DNA from: Ascoidea tarda (nom. inval.)
Taxonomy: Eukaryota; Ascomycota; Saccharomycetes; Ascoideales; Ascoideaceae
NCBI GenBank assembly: GCA_030560485.1
Contig: JAKTTS010000206.1
Span: 1-25,569, forward strand
Direction of reading: 5' to 3'
DNA length: 25,569 nt
A program made the position numbers and the translations under genes. Position 1 is the stretch's first letter. The number at the start of each line of letters is the position of its first letter. The notes beneath the pieces are model-generated. The model had not been told where the DNA came from. It saw only the letters and a list, made by a program, of their open reading frames with translations, and did no database searches. Shown one piece after another: positions 8,478 through 18,352 of the stretch.

Positions 8478-8789
8478 TTCAACAATATAGTTCCTATCTC
8501 GCTGTAGCTCCTTCCTTTGTTCTTGTTTTGCTTGGACTCTTTGCCAGTTCCAGGCGATGCCCCAATCAAACCATACTCAAGAAAACATCAATCTTATATT
8601 TTCTCTCCTTTTAGGCAAGATCCTTTATGATGGTAGTTGCATATATCCACCTTTAAATGCATAGTGAGTCATGAAAATTTCGGTGGAAAAAAAGAAGAAG
8701 CATCGAAAGAATCAAAAGAATCAGAATGCAACAAGAAAACCATCTGGTTTTGAGGATATTATTCGACTATTTTATTTGATTTTAACAAC
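8478..8789. promoter_or_regulatory. Divergent promoter of CHIP and HIS7
   Basis: 312 bases between the two ATGs. It contains a Gcn4 site (8665-8671). I see no clear TATA box for either gene. Confidence 0.6.
8665..8671 (+). promoter_or_regulatory. Gcn4 binding site upstream of HIS7
   Basis: TGAGTCA, the perfect palindromic Gcn4 site, lies about 120 bases upstream of the HIS7 ATG. Gcn4 drives histidine genes under amino-acid starvation in yeasts, so general amino-acid control of HIS7 is the natural reading. Confidence 0.7.
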
Positions 8790-10517
8790 ATGGCGGATTT
8801 CCTGTCTAAGACAGCTCATGTTATTGACGTCAAAAGTGGAAATCTCAAATCTTTGCAAAATGCTATTGAACATCTAGGCTATAAAGTTATTTTCATCGAA
8901 GATGGTAATAATCCTGAGTTGTTGAAAGCAGAAAAATTGATCTTGCCTGGTGTAGGAAACTACGATTACTTTGTTGAAAAGTTATTTCAAAAAAATTTTG
9001 AGAAACCTTTGAAAGATTATATCAACTCAAAGAAGCCTATTTTTGGTATTTGTGTGGGTTTACAAGCTTTATTTAATACCAGTGAAGAAAGTTTCAACTC
9101 CAAAAAGGGTTTAGGTTTAATTGACATAAATGTATCAAAGTTTAACGACGCCACTAAATCTGTCCCACAAATTGGCTGGAATAAATTACGCGTTCTGTTT
9201 TCGCTCAATGTTTCATTGCCATCCAGCTATGATGGTGCTGAGGTAGAACTATATGGTTTAAATTCAAATTACCATTACTATTTTGTACACTCCTATGCTG
9301 CTATAATAAATGACCAAGTAAAGCAAAATTTATTAGATGAGGGGTGGAATTTGGGTATTACTACCTATGGGGATCAGCAATTTATTTCGGCTATCAATAA
9401 AGATAATCTTTTTGCTACTCAATTTCATCCTGAAAAATCGGGTAAAGCCGGTCTCAAAATGATCAAGCACTTTTTATCTGGCAAAAAATATACCTCGATT
9501 TCGAGACCAAATTTTGATTCTAATAATAGCAATTTGAAAAATTTCAATGGATTGACAAGCAGAATTATTGCCTGCCTTGATGTTAGAAGTAATGATCAGG
9601 GAGATTTAGTTGTTACAAAAGGTGATCAATATGATGTTAGAGAAAAAGATGACAGTGGAAATAATGTCAGAAATCTTGGGAAGCCAGTGGCTTTAGCTGA
9701 AAAATATTATAAACAAGGTGCTGATGAAATTACTTTCTTAAACATTACATCTTTCAGAAACTCTCCCTTGAGAGATCAACCAATGTTAAATGTCTTAAGA
9801 GAGGCTTCAAAAACCTGTTTTGTTCCCTTGACGATTGGTGGTGGTATAAGGGATTACAAAGAGCCCAATGGCACTATAATCTCATCTTTAAAAGTTGCTG
9901 AATTATATTTCCTAAACGGCGCTGATAAAGTTAGTATAGGTTCAGATGCAGTCACTGTTGCTGAAAACTATTTTAAAAATGGTTCTCAAGGTTCAGGAAA
10001 TTCGCCCATTGAGCTTATATCAAAGCAATTTGGTGTTCAAGCAGTTGTTATTTCTGTTGATCCAAAAAAAAGATATGTAAATTCACCAGATGCTACTTCA
10101 AATAAAGTTATCAAAACCAAATTTCCGGGTCCAAATGGTGAAAATTATTGCTGGTACCAGTGTACAACTAAAGGTGGAAGAGAATATAGTAATATTGGAG
10201 CATATGAGTTAACCACAGCATGTGAAGCATTAGGAGCTGGAGAAATTTTATTAAATTGTATTGACAAAGATGGCTCTAATTCAGGTTTTGATTTAGAATT
10301 GGTTGAACATATAAAGAAATCAGTATCAATACCTGTTATTGCATCTAGTGGTGCTGGAAACCCACAACACTTCAGAGAAGTGTTTGAAGAAACTTCTGTT
10401 GATGCAGCACTAGGTGCAGGTATTTTCCATAGAGAAGAGTACACTGTTGGCCAAGTAAAAGAGTATTTACTTGAACATGGTTTTGAAGTTCGATTTGACA
10501 ATAGAACAGAAATTTAA
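8790..10517 (+). CDS. HIS7: Imidazole glycerol phosphate synthase (HisH-HisF fusion)
   Basis: 575 residues (552 in S. cerevisiae). It makes imidazole glycerol phosphate and AICAR from PRFAR and glutamine, linking histidine and purine synthesis. The N-terminal glutamine amidotransferase (about 8-230) has its nucleophile C88 in [10 protein letters not shown] and the H213/E215 pair in [12 protein letters not shown] short linker follows, then the cyclase barrel (about 258-570), with D264 in [20 protein letters not shown] and D424 in VVISVDPKK as the expected acid/base aspartates, plus GGGIRD and ASSGAG phosphate-binding loops. The start at 8790 gives a 5-8 residue N-terminus before [10 protein letters not shown], as in the family. 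Two in-frame CTG codons (codons 5 and 136) fall at unconserved sites. It is convergent with YRB2. Confidence 0.98.
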   Translation: MADFLSKTAHVIDVKSGNLKSLQNAIEHLGYKVIFIEDGNNPELLKAEKLILPGVGNYDYFVEKLFQKNFEKPLKDYINSKKPIFGICVGLQALFNTSEESFNSKKGLGLIDINVSKFNDATKSVPQIGWNKLRVLFSLNVSLPSSYDGAEVELYGLNSNYHYYFVHSYAAIINDQVKQNLLDEGWNLGITTYGDQQFISAINKDNLFATQFHPEKSGKAGLKMIKHFLSGKKYTSISRPNFDSNNSNLKNFNGLTSRIIACLDVRSNDQGDLVVTKGDQYDVREKDDSGNNVRNLGKPVALAEKYYKQGADEITFLNITSFRNSPLRDQPMLNVLREASKTCFVPLTIGGGIRDYKEPNGTIISSLKVAELYFLNGADKVSIGSDAVTVAENYFKNGSQGSGNSPIELISKQFGVQAVVISVDPKKRYVNSPDATSNKVIKTKFPGPNGENYCWYQCTTKGGREYSNIGAYELTTACEALGAGEILLNCIDKDGSNSGFDLELVEHIKKSVSIPVIASSGAGNPQHFREVFEETSVDAALGAGIFHREEYTVGQVKEYLLEHGFEVRFDNRTEI

Positions 10518-11050
10518 GATTTCTCAAGTTCTTTATCTTTTCCTTTTAGCCTTTTTGTTTGTCTCTTTGAGAATAGAGCTAAAATTGATTATAATTGAAT
10601 ATATTCTGAATAGAATTAATATCAAAATCTTTTGATGTATTATTTATTTAATTTCCATGAAATATTTTTTTAGTTTTATTGACTATTTGTAATTTAATAT
10701 ATAAAATAGTTGTAAAAACGTTTATATAGTTTAGTGAAAGTTCTCAATTGGCTATTATTTTGAAAAGTATTAAGTCTAATAAAAGCAATTTTAAAAGAGG
10801 GTGAGTTGATTGAATAACTTTATTCACTTTTTTTTTCTTTTAAATGACTGATAATGTTGAGATTACAAAAACCAACAACTAACAAGAATAAAATAACAAT
10901 TATTAATACAGGTGCAGATCAAGTGCCCATAAATATTAATAAATGCTACACAAGTTTAAACTTTTGTTAAAAGCTATAAAATATCAAAGATGAACAAAAA
11001 TCTAATATACATGATATGCATTTTTAAGATGAATATAATTGAATTGTTGA
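10518..11050. other. Convergent 3' region between HIS7 and YRB2
   Basis: 533 very AT-rich bases holding the two 3' ends. I see no gene, RNA or repeat beyond A/T runs. Confidence 0.6.
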
Positions 11051-12622
11051 TCAATTTTTGATTTTATTTCCACTTTGAGATATTTTTTCATCAGAATGAG
11101 TTGAATTATTAGAATCGGTGAAGAAATCTTTTCGAGGAATTAATTTAATGATGTTTGAATACAAGTCATTGGCAACTTCAGCATTTGAAACTTTTATAGC
11201 GTATTGAACGAATTTTTCAGTATTTTGATTATCATTGTTTAAGGAAGTTTCAATATTATTAAACCTTATAAATTTTTCTCCATTTAAAGAGCTTTCCATA
11301 CCTTTAAAAATTTTAAGATCATGTATAATTTTACAGTTTAAAATTAGTTTCAATATGCCTGCAGATCTCATAATTATTCTTGAATTTGAATTTTTCAAAT
11401 TTTTTTTAATGGATAGTGAGCCGGTACCTCTTTCAGACCAACTTTTTGCAAAATTAGTTAAATCTAATACATATAATTTTGCTTTACATTGAAATACATT
11501 GATTTCGTCTTCTTCACCAGATTTTATGATTTTTTTTTCTAGTTTAATAGTTTTGGTGTTATTACTATTAGTGTTGGATACATCAGATTTGCTGTTATTA
11601 GTATCATTGGTACTATCATTTTCATTTTCATTATCTATATCTTTATCTTTATCTTTATTATCCTTATCAGTAGAATTTTCATCAGATTTAGTGTTGTTGT
11701 TTTGAGTATTATCATCGTTATTATTATTAGCATTATTTTTATTTTCATCAAATAGAGACTTGGACGTTGAAGGCAATGTATCAAAAATGGATTTCTTTTT
11801 TATTGCATTTTGTAAGGCATTTGAAAACTTTGAATTTGAACCAAAAGGAGAAGAGTTTGTATTTTTTGATAAATGGGAAAATGATAAACCGGAAGAGTTT
11901 GAAGAAATAGAATTTGACTGTTTTGAAAAAGCTGAAGTAGAAAAGGGATTATTTGTGGTTGATTTCTTATTATTGATGAATGGATTATCAATGGTATTAT
12001 TGTTACTGTTATTAGAAGTAGTAGTGCTAGCAATGTTATTGCTTGTATTAGATATATCAAAGACATTTTTCTTATTTTTCAAAGAGGAAAAGGCAGGAGC
12101 ACCAAAACGAGAAGATGCACCAAATACAAAAGATCCCTTATTAGTTGTGTTGTTTTGGAGCACAATGGGAATGTTGACATTAGACTTATCGTCTCCAGCA
12201 GCTGGAATGGAAGATTTTGAGTCGTCTGGAGTGTCGTTTGATATTTTGAGTTTTTTCAAGGGAGGAGTTGGATTATCGTCTTCTTCATCGCCAGTGACAA
12301 TTTTCTGGTTAAAGGCATCCAGACCAGAGGAAGAAGCTGTACCTGTTGTAGCACCAAGTTGTGTGTTTTCAAGGGGCTGTTTCTGGAGAAGGGCAATATC
12401 ATTGGTGTGATCTACTGGCGATTGAGCAACACTAGTGCCAGCAGAAGACAGCAAATGGACCCCAGCATCGATACCAAGCACAGTTGGTGGTTGGTCCAGG
12501 CTCAATTGCTCTCTTGTCCTTTTTCGCTCCAACGTCTCGCTCTCCACCTCAATTTCGGTGGAATCGTGTTTCTCATCGACTATGGGCTCAGCAATCGGGC
12601 TGCATGTATGGGAGTCAGTCAT
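11051..12622 (-). CDS. YRB2: Ran-binding nuclear export cofactor Yrb2
   Basis: 523 residues. Yrb2 (RanBP3 in animals) binds Ran-GTP and the exportin Crm1 in the nucleus and promotes NES-dependent export. The Ran-binding domain lies at about residues 370-490: EEDEINVFQCKAKLYVLD, KSWSERGTGSLSIKKN, RIIMRSAGILKLILNCKI, GEKFIRFNN and FVQYAIKVSNAEVANDLYSN. Upstream is a Ser/Asn-rich stretch with FG-type spots (SFVFGASSRFGAPAFSS, SSPFGSN) and NPF motifs, then an acidic Asn/Asp run. The whole is longer than S. cerevisiae Yrb2 (327 residues) because of low-complexity expansion. The N-terminal quarter is GC-rich (about 50%) and the rest very AT-rich. It is divergent from SAM2 and convergent with HIS7. 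A different RanBD protein is unlikely, because Yrb1 is short and lacks FG repeats. Confidence 0.9.
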   Translation of the reverse strand: MTDSHTCSPIAEPIVDEKHDSTEIEVESETLERKRTREQLSLDQPPTVLGIDAGVHLLSSAGTSVAQSPVDHTNDIALLQKQPLENTQLGATTGTASSSGLDAFNQKIVTGDEEDDNPTPPLKKLKISNDTPDDSKSSIPAAGDDKSNVNIPIVLQNNTTNKGSFVFGASSRFGAPAFSSLKNKKNVFDISNTSNNIASTTTSNNSNNNTIDNPFINNKKSTTNNPFSTSAFSKQSNSISSNSSGLSFSHLSKNTNSSPFGSNSKFSNALQNAIKKKSIFDTLPSTSKSLFDENKNNANNNNDDNTQNNNTKSDENSTDKDNKDKDKDIDNENENDSTNDTNNSKSDVSNTNSNNTKTIKLEKKIIKSGEEDEINVFQCKAKLYVLDLTNFAKSWSERGTGSLSIKKNLKNSNSRIIMRSAGILKLILNCKIIHDLKIFKGMESSLNGEKFIRFNNIETSLNNDNQNTEKFVQYAIKVSNAEVANDLYSNIIKLIPRKDFFTDSNNSTHSDEKISQSGNKIKN

Positions 12623-13375
12623 TGTGTTGCAGTGTGCTATGGCTCTGTCTAGTCGTGTGTTCTGCTCTGATTCACTGCCAGTCTGCTGTCGATTGCAACG
12701 ATATGGACTTGTTTCTTCAGCTTCACTTGCTTCTGGCTATTAATTCGTTTCCTCCAAATGCTCTGGCCTTGAAAAGATAAAAAAAAACCGAACATGTGAA
12801 AGTCACGCCATACAAGATATGCATGCTGTTACGTAATCAGTAAAATCAAGCACGTGATAGTACGTAAAGTTACACATAATATGACGTGCAATTTGCATGT
12901 GACGCAGTCAAATTGTTGAATCTTCGAAAGCCGGTGGCATCATATCACGTGATTCAGATACCGTTTTTGATTGGACGGTGCCGCTATCAGCACACTTCAC
13001 GTGTCCCCGTGATTGGTTTGCACAAGCATGTGAAAACGCAGTTCTGATCCGGGGAGCATCCGCGGCCAACACAGCACGAGATTATGCTCGGATATCACGC
13101 GGAGTATGAAAATTTTTCCAACGATTTGGGAAAAGCTGCGGTTTCGGTCGTTTATCGCACTGGTTTTATTGAAATTAGAATTTTTTTGGGAGCTATTTTC
13201 ATATCGCATTTTTCAGATCCCATGTATATATTTATCTTTCGTTTTCCTGTGGTTTTTTTCTCTTCCTGATTCAATTGTTCTACCACACTCTCTTTGAGTT
13301 ATTCACCTCTACTTCTGCTTTTTCTAGGTTTCTTACTCCAAGTTTAACTTTTCATCTCTTCTGTAATCTGAAACA
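12623..13375. promoter_or_regulatory. Divergent YRB2/SAM2 promoter region with clustered CACGTG boxes
   Basis: 753 bases. Three CACGTG boxes lie at 12851-12856, 12946-12951 (within TCACGTGA) and 12998-13003. Further half-related words (TACGTAA, TGACGTG, CATGTGA) sit among them. In yeasts Cbf1 with Met4 acts through TCACGTG upstream of methionine and SAM genes, so sulfur-amino-acid control of SAM2 is inferred. A TATA element lies nearer SAM2. The several plus-strand frames at 12359-12780 are GC-rich shadows, not genes. Confidence 0.7.
13225..13234 (+). promoter_or_regulatory. TATA box of SAM2
   Basis: TATATATTTA lies about 145 bases upstream of the SAM2 ATG, followed by a pyrimidine-rich leader typical of highly expressed yeast genes. 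Confidence 0.55.
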
Positions 13376-14545
13376 ATGACTCAACCTGAATATCAAGACA
13401 ATGACACCTTTTTTTTCACCTCTGAATCTGTTGGTGAAGGCCATCCTGATAAAATTTGCGATCAAGTTTCCGATGCCATTTTAGATGCCTGTTTAACTGA
13501 AGATCCCTTGTCAAAAGTCGCTTGTGAAACTGCTGCTAAGACTGGTTTAATCATGGTCTTTGGGGAAATCACTACCAAGGCCAACTTGGACTACCAAAAA
13601 ATCATTCGTAACACCATCAAACACATTGGTTACGACTCATCCGAAAAAGGTTTTGATTATAAAACTTGTAATGTCTTGGTAGCAATTGAACAACAATCTC
13701 CAGATATCGCTCAAGGTTTGAACTTGGAAGACTCCTTAGAAAACTTGGGTGCCGGTGATCAAGGTATAATGTTTGGTTACGCTACAAATGAAACTCCTGA
13801 ATACTTACCTCTAACTATTCTTTTGGCTCACAAATTGAATGCTGCTCTTGCCACCGCCAGGAGAAACAAAACTTTGCCTTGGTTAAGACCAGACACCAAG
13901 ACCCAAGTTACCGTTGAATATAAAAATGTCAATGGTGAAGTTATCCCATTAAGAGTCGACACCATTGTCATCTCTACTCAACATGCTGATTCAATCTCCA
14001 CTGAAGACTTGAGATCTCAAATTAAAGAAAAGGTTATCTCCAGTGTTATTCCAAAAGATTTGTTAGATTCAAACACTAAATATTACATTCAGCCTTCTGG
14101 TAGATTTGTCATTGGTGGTCCACAAGGTGACGCCGGTTTAACTGGTAGAAAAATCATCGTCGATACCTATGGTGGTTGGGGTGCTCATGGTGGTGGTGCC
14201 TTCTCTGGTAAAGATTTCTCCAAAGTTGACAGATCTGCTGCTTACGCTGCCAGATGGGTAGCAAAATCCTTAGTTCACGCAAATTTGTGTAAGAGAGTTT
14301 TAGTTCAATTCTCCTACGCTATTGGTGTTGCTGAACCTTTATCCATCAATGTCGATACTTATGGCACTTCATCTTACTCTCCACAAGAATTAGTCAAAAT
14401 CATCAGAAAAAACTTCGACTTGAGACCTGGTGTTATTGTTAAATCTCTCAATTTAGCCAAACCAATTTACTTCAAAACTGCTTCCTATGGCCATTTCACC
14501 AATCAAGAAAACTCTTGGGAAATTCCAAAAGTTTTAGAATTATAG
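13376..14545 (+). CDS. SAM2: S-adenosylmethionine synthetase
   Basis: 389 residues (384 in S. cerevisiae Sam2). It joins methionine and ATP to S-adenosylmethionine, the main methyl donor, in the cytosol. All family signatures are present: [20 protein letters not shown] (H23 and D25 region), [12 protein letters not shown] (GAGDQG at 125-130), [20 protein letters not shown], the P-loop-like GGGAFSGKD (272-280), and the ending [13 protein letters not shown]. The start is set by alignment: eleven residues precede [13 protein letters not shown], close to the S. cerevisiae form. Codon choice is biased (TTG/TTA/CTT for Leu, no CTG found by eye), as expected of a strongly expressed gene. The name SAM2 versus SAM1 cannot be decided, since these duplicates are specific to the S. 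cerevisiae lineage. The upstream CACGTG cluster suggests methionine-linked regulation. Confidence 0.97.
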   Translation: MTQPEYQDNDTFFFTSESVGEGHPDKICDQVSDAILDACLTEDPLSKVACETAAKTGLIMVFGEITTKANLDYQKIIRNTIKHIGYDSSEKGFDYKTCNVLVAIEQQSPDIAQGLNLEDSLENLGAGDQGIMFGYATNETPEYLPLTILLAHKLNAALATARRNKTLPWLRPDTKTQVTVEYKNVNGEVIPLRVDTIVISTQHADSISTEDLRSQIKEKVISSVIPKDLLDSNTKYYIQPSGRFVIGGPQGDAGLTGRKIIVDTYGGWGAHGGGAFSGKDFSKVDRSAAYAARWVAKSLVHANLCKRVLVQFSYAIGVAEPLSINVDTYGTSSYSPQELVKIIRKNFDLRPGVIVKSLNLAKPIYFKTASYGHFTNQENSWEIPKVLEL

Positions 14546-15442
14546 TTTTAAATCAAATTATAAAATTCATTTAAAATATTCAACTATCGATTTTATTTAA
14601 TTCTTATTCATGCATGATTAAACTCCTCTTCATTTTTATATCGTTTTTTTATTATTTTATATTTTAAATGTCCTTTTAGACTTTTTATTACTAAATTTTT
14701 CTATCTCTTCTTTTTAAAGAATCTCAATCTAACAACAAAAGAAAAATTTTTAATTTCAAATGAAACTCAAAATTAATTCAAATCAAATGGGGTGCTAATT
14801 CAAGATACAAAAACTAACTTTTTTTTATTTTTCAATTTCACAATCTTGTTATAATGATTTTTTTCCTTATTTAAATTGTTTAAATATTTATATAATTCTT
14901 TTCTGGTTCATTTATGTATTATCTTATTAATATTCAACTATTAATGCACAATTTTAATTAATCTTAATTGTTATATCCATCTTTGTAATAACTTCATTTT
15001 ATTAACTATTTATTACTACCTAATAGTATTTAATCCTATTTAATATGTAATTAGTATTTATTAATACGTACTTGTTCCGGTATATCAGATCACTCAAAAG
15101 TCAAACTTTATTGTTGTTTATTACTATTCAAGACAAAAATAACTAAAAAACAATAGCCAACTTCCTCATTTTTCCTTTCATTTTGATACCTAAATACTGA
15201 ATACACGGTTTTCAAATTTTTAATTGAATACATTTCAATATTATTTTGTTTGTTTGTTTGTTTGTTTTTTCGTATAAAAAAAGATTGTTTTTTAATGGCG
15301 TTTTTTTTTTAGGATTTTTGTGTATTTTTAGTGTTTTTGTTAAATTTTTTTGAAAATTATTTTTAAATTTTTTTTTGTTTTTAATTCATCTTTTTATCAA
15401 TTTTGAATTATTTTTGTATTGAATTTCCTTTTTTTATTCCAC
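14546..15442. other. Convergent 3' region between SAM2 and NOT4
   Basis: 897 bases of extremely AT-rich DNA, T-rich toward the NOT4 end. It contains a (TTTG)5 run. I see no gene or RNA. Confidence 0.6.
15245..15264 (+). repeat. (TTTG)5 microsatellite
   Basis: Five perfect TTTG units in the convergent intergenic region. Confidence 0.9.
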
Positions 15443-17812
15443 TTATTTTTTACCTTGAAATAAATGACTTAAAATAGCACTTGAATTACTTTGAGCTTGA
15501 GGAGGTGGAATAACTGGTGGAAGTGAATTTTCAAATGAATTATTATTACCGATATTGAAATTGTTACCTACAATTAAACCTGGAGGTGGTGGGGTATTTG
15601 CAGCAGCTCTATCATTTAATCTAACCATATTGATTTGTTGATGATTTGGTGTTAAATTAATATTTTGTTGTTGCTGTTGTTGTAAAATTTGTTGTTGACG
15701 AGCTTGAAATTGTAATTGTAATTCTTGTTGTGATTGATAATCTTGTTGTTGAAATTGTTGAGGATCTTGTTGAAAGATTTGTTGTTGTTGCTGTTGTTGT
15801 TGCTGCTGTTGCTGCTGTTGTTGTTGCTGTTGTTGTTGTTGAGGAACTGACTGTAATAAATTGTTGTTGTTAGTATTGGAGAAACTATAGCTTTTAATAG
15901 GAGGTCTGGAAATTAAATAATCTACTAGAGAAACAAATTGAAGTGATTTGGGAGTTGATGGTGTAGAAGATGGTGTAGAAGGTGCTGATTCGTTTGTTTC
16001 ATCATCTTTAATCAATTGGCTTTCATCAGGAAATGCAAATAATGGGGGCATGTTGGAAATTGTTTCGTCTTTTAGTAATTCATTATTAATATGATAGTGA
16101 ATATTGTTAAATTCAGAGTTGAGAAAATTTATTGTTTGTTGAATGAATTTATTAGCACAATTCTCACTCAATATCAAATCGTCAATATTATTTAAATAGT
16201 CGCTATCTTTTGAACCAAGTGATGACTCTGAAGCTTTATTAGAGCTATTACTAGAAATTGTATTATTATTGCCAAGGATATTGCTATTTGAGTGATTATC
16301 CACATTATTATTGCTATTTGCATTATTAGTAATATTACTATTACTATTAATACTGCTACCATTACCATTATTAGTAATGTTACTGTTATTAATATTAATG
16401 TTATTATTAATACTAATATTGTTAACACTCTTATTGCTTTTATTTCTATCTTTTCTCTTCTCCTTTTGTGGGTGGTGATTATTGTTATTTAATTTCAAAG
16501 CCATTGTTTCAGCCAAGGAAGGAAAAGCAGCTGAATTTGCAATTGGAGTCGAGACTGTAGTAGAGACAGTTGATAAAGGAGCAGTCGATTTTCCCCAGGC
16601 AGCGGTGGCAGGTAAAGCAGGTGTATCCAATTTCGGAGAATGTACCTCATCATGGTGATCGAGGTTATTTGAAGTAGAGGTTGAATCATTATTTGAGATT
16701 GAGAGAGATGTGTTTTGAAGATGGGGGGTTATTGGGGAATGGTAAATATTTATATTACGAGGATTTGAATCACTGTTACGTCTTGATGTAAAACGACTTG
16801 CATTTGAAGAGGTGTTACCATTTGAAGCCGAAATAGCATTGATTTGACTCATGTTGTTGAGACTCGAGCCAATTGAAGTGGAAGCGTTGGAAGCATTGTT
16901 ACCAAGGCTAATAGAATTGGGTAGGTTGGAGTTGTTGCTGATATTGTTGTTATGATGCTGGTCTAGTTTTTTAATTTGTCTTGTCGATAATTGGGATCTC
17001 GAAAAGGATTCAGCTTGTTCACCAGGCTCATGTAAGAACATACAACTTGGATTTGGACAAGGAACATTTCTCAAGTAGGATGAACAATACTTCGTTGTAC
17101 CATATGAGGCTCTTAATTGTCTGCCATTGTCAATTGAACCATCGATTGCATTGATACAACGGGTGGCATCTTCTTTCCTGACAAAGGTAACATAAACACC
17201 AAAGCCACTGTTGATATTCTGGTTGGTACTCTGGCTGCTGTTAGAGCTGCTAGAACTTGTATTGGTGTTGCTGTTTCGTTTATTTATAACTATTTTCAAG
17301 ATTTTTCCATATTTGCCAAAATATCTATCTGATCTTAAAGCAGCATGAAGTTCATCAGGGGGGACATCAGGGTTAAGGCCAACTACATAGACCAAGTTTT
17401 TTTGAATTACTCTCATCCCAGCTAGATGTTTTCTCGAAGCTTGTTCCTGTTCTTTTCTTTCCTTTTCCTTTTGTTTTTTCTCTTGATCCCTTCTAGCTTG
17501 TCTTAGTCTTTCTTGGTTCATTTCTTCTGGGGAAAGGGTTAGTTGCTCGATGTTTTCCTCATTATAAACCCTGCGACAAGCAGGACATCTGTGCAACAAT
17601 TCGATATCATTTATGATGTTGTTGTAACAGAATCTACAGATTTGATAGCCACATGGACATGGCTTGAATTTCTTATCAGATAAGTCCATTTCTTCAACAC
17701 AAATGGGACAAAGGTCTTCCTCATCTTCGTCCAAGAAGTAATCTATGTCGTTATTGAGGTTGTTGTTGAGATTAGATAGACTGTTTAGAGCAATACTGTT
17801 GTTGGTAATCAT
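15443..17812 (-). CDS. MOT2: CCR4-NOT complex E3 ubiquitin ligase Not4
   Basis: 789 residues (587 in S. cerevisiae Not4/Mot2). It is the RING ligase of CCR4-NOT, acting in mRNA decay, ribosome-linked quality control and transcription. The C4C4 RING is at residues 35-79, with Cys at 35, 38, 52, 54, 59, 62, 76 and 79 (CPICVEEMDL, PCPCGYQICRFCYNNI, HRCPACRRVY). A basic coiled segment (about 95-130) and an RRM (about 140-240, NLVYVVGLNPDVPPDELHAA, GFGVYVTFVRKEDA) follow, then a CCCH-type finger (CSSYLRNVPCPNPSCMFLH). Between the RRM strands is a Ser/Asn insertion. The C-terminal two thirds are Asn/Ser-rich and low-complexity, with a run of 21 glutamines. Interaction with Not1 would be through the C-terminal half, where I cannot point to a motif. 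It is divergent from the kinesin gene. Confidence 0.96.
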   Translation of the reverse strand: MITNNSIALNSLSNLNNNLNNDIDYFLDEDEEDLCPICVEEMDLSDKKFKPCPCGYQICRFCYNNIINDIELLHRCPACRRVYNEENIEQLTLSPEEMNQERLRQARRDQEKKQKEKERKEQEQASRKHLAGMRVIQKNLVYVVGLNPDVPPDELHAALRSDRYFGKYGKILKIVINKRNSNTNTSSSSSNSSQSTNQNINSGFGVYVTFVRKEDATRCINAIDGSIDNGRQLRASYGTTKYCSSYLRNVPCPNPSCMFLHEPGEQAESFSRSQLSTRQIKKLDQHHNNNISNNSNLPNSISLGNNASNASTSIGSSLNNMSQINAISASNGNTSSNASRFTSRRNSDSNPRNINIYHSPITPHLQNTSLSISNNDSTSTSNNLDHHDEVHSPKLDTPALPATAAWGKSTAPLSTVSTTVSTPIANSAAFPSLAETMALKLNNNNHHPQKEKRKDRNKSNKSVNNISINNNININNSNITNNGNGSSINSNSNITNNANSNNNVDNHSNSNILGNNNTISSNSSNKASESSLGSKDSDYLNNIDDLILSENCANKFIQQTINFLNSEFNNIHYHINNELLKDETISNMPPLFAFPDESQLIKDDETNESAPSTPSSTPSTPKSLQFVSLVDYLISRPPIKSYSFSNTNNNNLLQSVPQQQQQQQQQQQQQQQQQQQQQIFQQDPQQFQQQDYQSQQELQLQFQARQQQILQQQQQQNINLTPNHQQINMVRLNDRAAANTPPPPGLIVGNNFNIGNNNSFENSLPPVIPPPQAQSNSSAILSHLFQGKK
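15779..15841 (-). repeat. Polyglutamine tract of Not4 (21 codons)
   Basis: Twenty-one consecutive CAA/CAG codons in a mixed, not pure, pattern, followed by further Q-rich segments down to about 15655. Codon mixing suggests a stable tract with some replication-slippage history. Confidence 0.95.
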
Positions 17813-18352
17813 GATTTGTCAAGTGTTGTGTGAGTAAGTGGTGGTAAGTAGAGTTGTGGGAGCAATAAAATAATAGAGTAGTGGAGATATCAGGGGATAT
17901 TGTGGTCAAGTGGTAAAGCAGTAAGCCAGTAGTGCTCTTGTACGTTGTGAGTTTTGCTATTGATCAAGAAGGTAAGAATAAAACTGATGTATATCGCAGC
18001 TGTGTGAATATTCAATCTATCAATTGTCAGATATTATAAGTTGCATTATTAATGGTTATCAAGAGCTGCAAATTTGTCCGTGATATCCGGCACTTCCGCG
18101 TGTTTTTACTTTTATTTCCATATCCGTATGTGTGTGATGCGGATTGTAACCACCCGTGATTTTTCCGTTTCCGTATAATACCGTGACGTTTCCGTGATGA
18201 TCCGTCCCTGGTCCAGAACGGAAAATGGATTGGGAAACTTTTGTCTTCTTTCTGATCTTCTTTTGCTGTTTTTGCTGTTTCTGCTGCAGCTTTTTTTGCT
18301 TTTGTTTTGGATTGTGCTGCTCTTTCTGCTGCCTTCTTATGGCTGTCTCAAA
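17813..18352. promoter_or_regulatory. Divergent NOT4/kinesin promoter and kinesin leader
   Basis: 540 bases. It contains a cluster of TCCGT words (18077-18205) and, just before the kinesin start, a CT-rich tract (about 18240-18345) with CTGCTGTTT-type repeats. That tract is also open in frame with the kinesin from an ATG at 18197 and would encode a run of Leu/Phe; I treat it as leader. Confidence 0.6.
18077..18205 (+). promoter_or_regulatory. Cluster of TCCGT motifs
   Basis: TCCGT occurs at 18077, 18123, 18164, 18170, 18191 and 18201, with CCCGT and ACCGT variants between. Four of the eight extend to CCGTGA (18078, 18154, 18181, 18192). I do not recognise the factor. Confidence 0.5.

Noticed and set aside
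11760-12410. 216-codon plus-strand ORF antisense to YRB2
   Set aside because: It is a mirror of YRB2's repetitive Asn/Ser codons, starts within the gene and has no domain.
12359-12780. Overlapping plus-strand ORFs at the 5' end of YRB2
   Set aside because: They fall in the GC-rich YRB2 start and promoter, where stops are rare; none has a recognisable domain.
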